NCBI GenBank assembly: GCA_017308215.1
Contig: JAFKFQ010000260.1
Location: 1-64,000 of the forward strand
Origin: a bacterium
Lineage (GTDB): Bacteria > Planctomycetota > Planctomycetia > Gemmatales > Gemmataceae
Direction of reading: 5' to 3'
Length of the DNA: 64,000 nucleotides
Within the stretch, counting starts at the first letter, position 1; the number at the start of each line of letters is the position of its first letter. Made by a program: the position numbers and the translations under genes. Under the pieces are notes generated by a model. That model saw only the letters and a program-made list of their open reading frames with translations. It was not told where the DNA came from and did not search any database. This document shows, in pieces, positions 63,594 through 64,000 of this stretch.

Positions 63594-64000
63594 CGACATC
63601 CAGCAACAGTCCGGGACCGTCGAAGGTGGCGGTGTGCATCAAGGAGATGGCCGTGATGGTCGGCTTGTCTCGACAGCGGTTCATGCAGTTGGTCAAGGCG
63701 GGGGTGATGCCCGCCCCGCTGCGGGACGAGGCCAGCGGACGCCCCTACTACCCGGAAGACCTTCAGGCCCGCTGCTCGGAGGTCCGCCGCCGCAACGTCG
63801 GGATCAACGGGCGGGTAGTGATGTTCTACGCCCGCCGAATACCAGTCGCGCCGAGCCGCCCGAAGGCAGCGAAAGCGGCGAGGCCGTCGAGCGCGGCGGT
63901 CGAGAAGTACGCGGATGTCGTGGCGGGATTGCACGGCCTCGGGCTGACCTCGGCGACAACGGCACAGGTCGCCGAGGCCGTGGCCCACCTCTTCCCCGGT
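63590..64000 (+). CDS. HTH (MerR/excisionase-type) protein, truncated by the window edge
   Basis: 137 codons open to the right edge from GTG 63590, with AGGAGAG just upstream and a GTGA overlap with the RuvB-like gene. The early segment VAVCIKEMAVMVGLSRQRFM, then QLVKAGVMPAPLRDEASGRP and YYPEDLQARC, is the standard excisionase/MerR-like HTH with wing. Later residues include an Ala/Lys-rich linker. It is probably a regulator or directionality factor of the element. Confidence 0.75.
   Translation, partial: MTTSSNSPGPSKVAVCIKEMAVMVGLSRQRFMQLVKAGVMPAPLRDEASGRPYYPEDLQARCSEVRRRNVGINGRVVMFYARRIPVAPSRPKAAKAARPSSAAVEKYADVVAGLHGLGLTSATTAQVAEAVAHLFPG

Larger units (their letters stand above)
11985..64000. 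mobile_element. Left part of a large integrated element / defence island (right end not in window)
   Basis: Starts at the interrupted DapA-family gene and carries an integrase at its left edge, a replication-like module (22.7-27.4 kb), a ParB/methyltransferase pair, a type 2 BREX operon, additional defence candidates, ArdC antirestriction and RuvB-like genes. None of these is typical housekeeping content. Whether it is one element or several nested insertions cannot be decided from this window. Confidence 0.55.

Noticed and set aside
1-64000. CRISPR arrays, tRNA and rRNA genes, IS-element transposases
   Set aside because: Looked for regularly spaced repeats, cloverleaf-like stretches and DDE/HUH transposase motifs; none was recognised.

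Overview
The window is GC-rich DNA with Shine-Dalgarno-led genes, frequent GTG/TTG starts and many palindromic intergenic repeats. Gene content (tandem secreted paralogues, a very large SurA/PpiD-like membrane protein, a TopA with five zinc ribbons, a type 2 BREX locus) suggests a planctomycete, probably Gemmata-like. That assignment is inference; no rRNA or tRNA gene is present to test it.

Region 1 (1-11984) looks like chromosomal backbone: a partial gene leaving the left edge, two tandem secreted paralogues, a pyrimidine-nucleoside phosphorylase, a CobW-type GTPase carrying an in-frame palindromic repeat, a 944-residue SurA/PpiD-like protein, topA broken by a small deletion, a small secreted protein, and the first 43 codons of a DapA-family gene.

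Region 2 (about 11985 to the right edge, at least 52 kb) looks like one integrated element or a composite island. The DapA-family gene stops abruptly, and 67 bp later a 611-residue large serine recombinase begins; this is the usual layout of an attachment site with its integrase. The left part carries cargo: an acetyltransferase/methyltransferase pair, a PIN-domain protein beside a decayed copy of itself, helix-turn-helix and hypothetical proteins, and a frameshifted ParB-like gene translationally coupled to a DNA methyltransferase.

Region 3 (22.7-27.4 kb) is a compact replication-like module: AAA ATPase, two small HTH proteins, a divergent family-A polymerase of the transposon/virus type, and a DUF5131 protein. 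Near-identical hairpins bracket it.

Region 4 (27.4-61.3 kb) is a defence island. Its core is a complete type 2 BREX (Pgl) operon on the minus strand: pglW, pglX, pglY, pglZ, brxD, brxHI, with a HEPN-like gene and a broken HNH-repeat gene downstream. Divergent from pglW is a three-gene cassette (DUF6361-like, phospholipase-D-like nuclease, SNF2-type helicase), followed by a cupin remnant, an RlmJ-like protein with an altered catalytic motif, and a 1530-residue GHKL-ATPase/NO VEIN-type protein.

Region 5 (61.3-64.0 kb) has mobile-element maintenance genes: an ArdC-type antirestriction protein, a RuvB-like AAA ATPase and a partial HTH protein. The first two share a 17-bp element at exactly the same distance from their start codons. 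The right end of the element lies outside the window.
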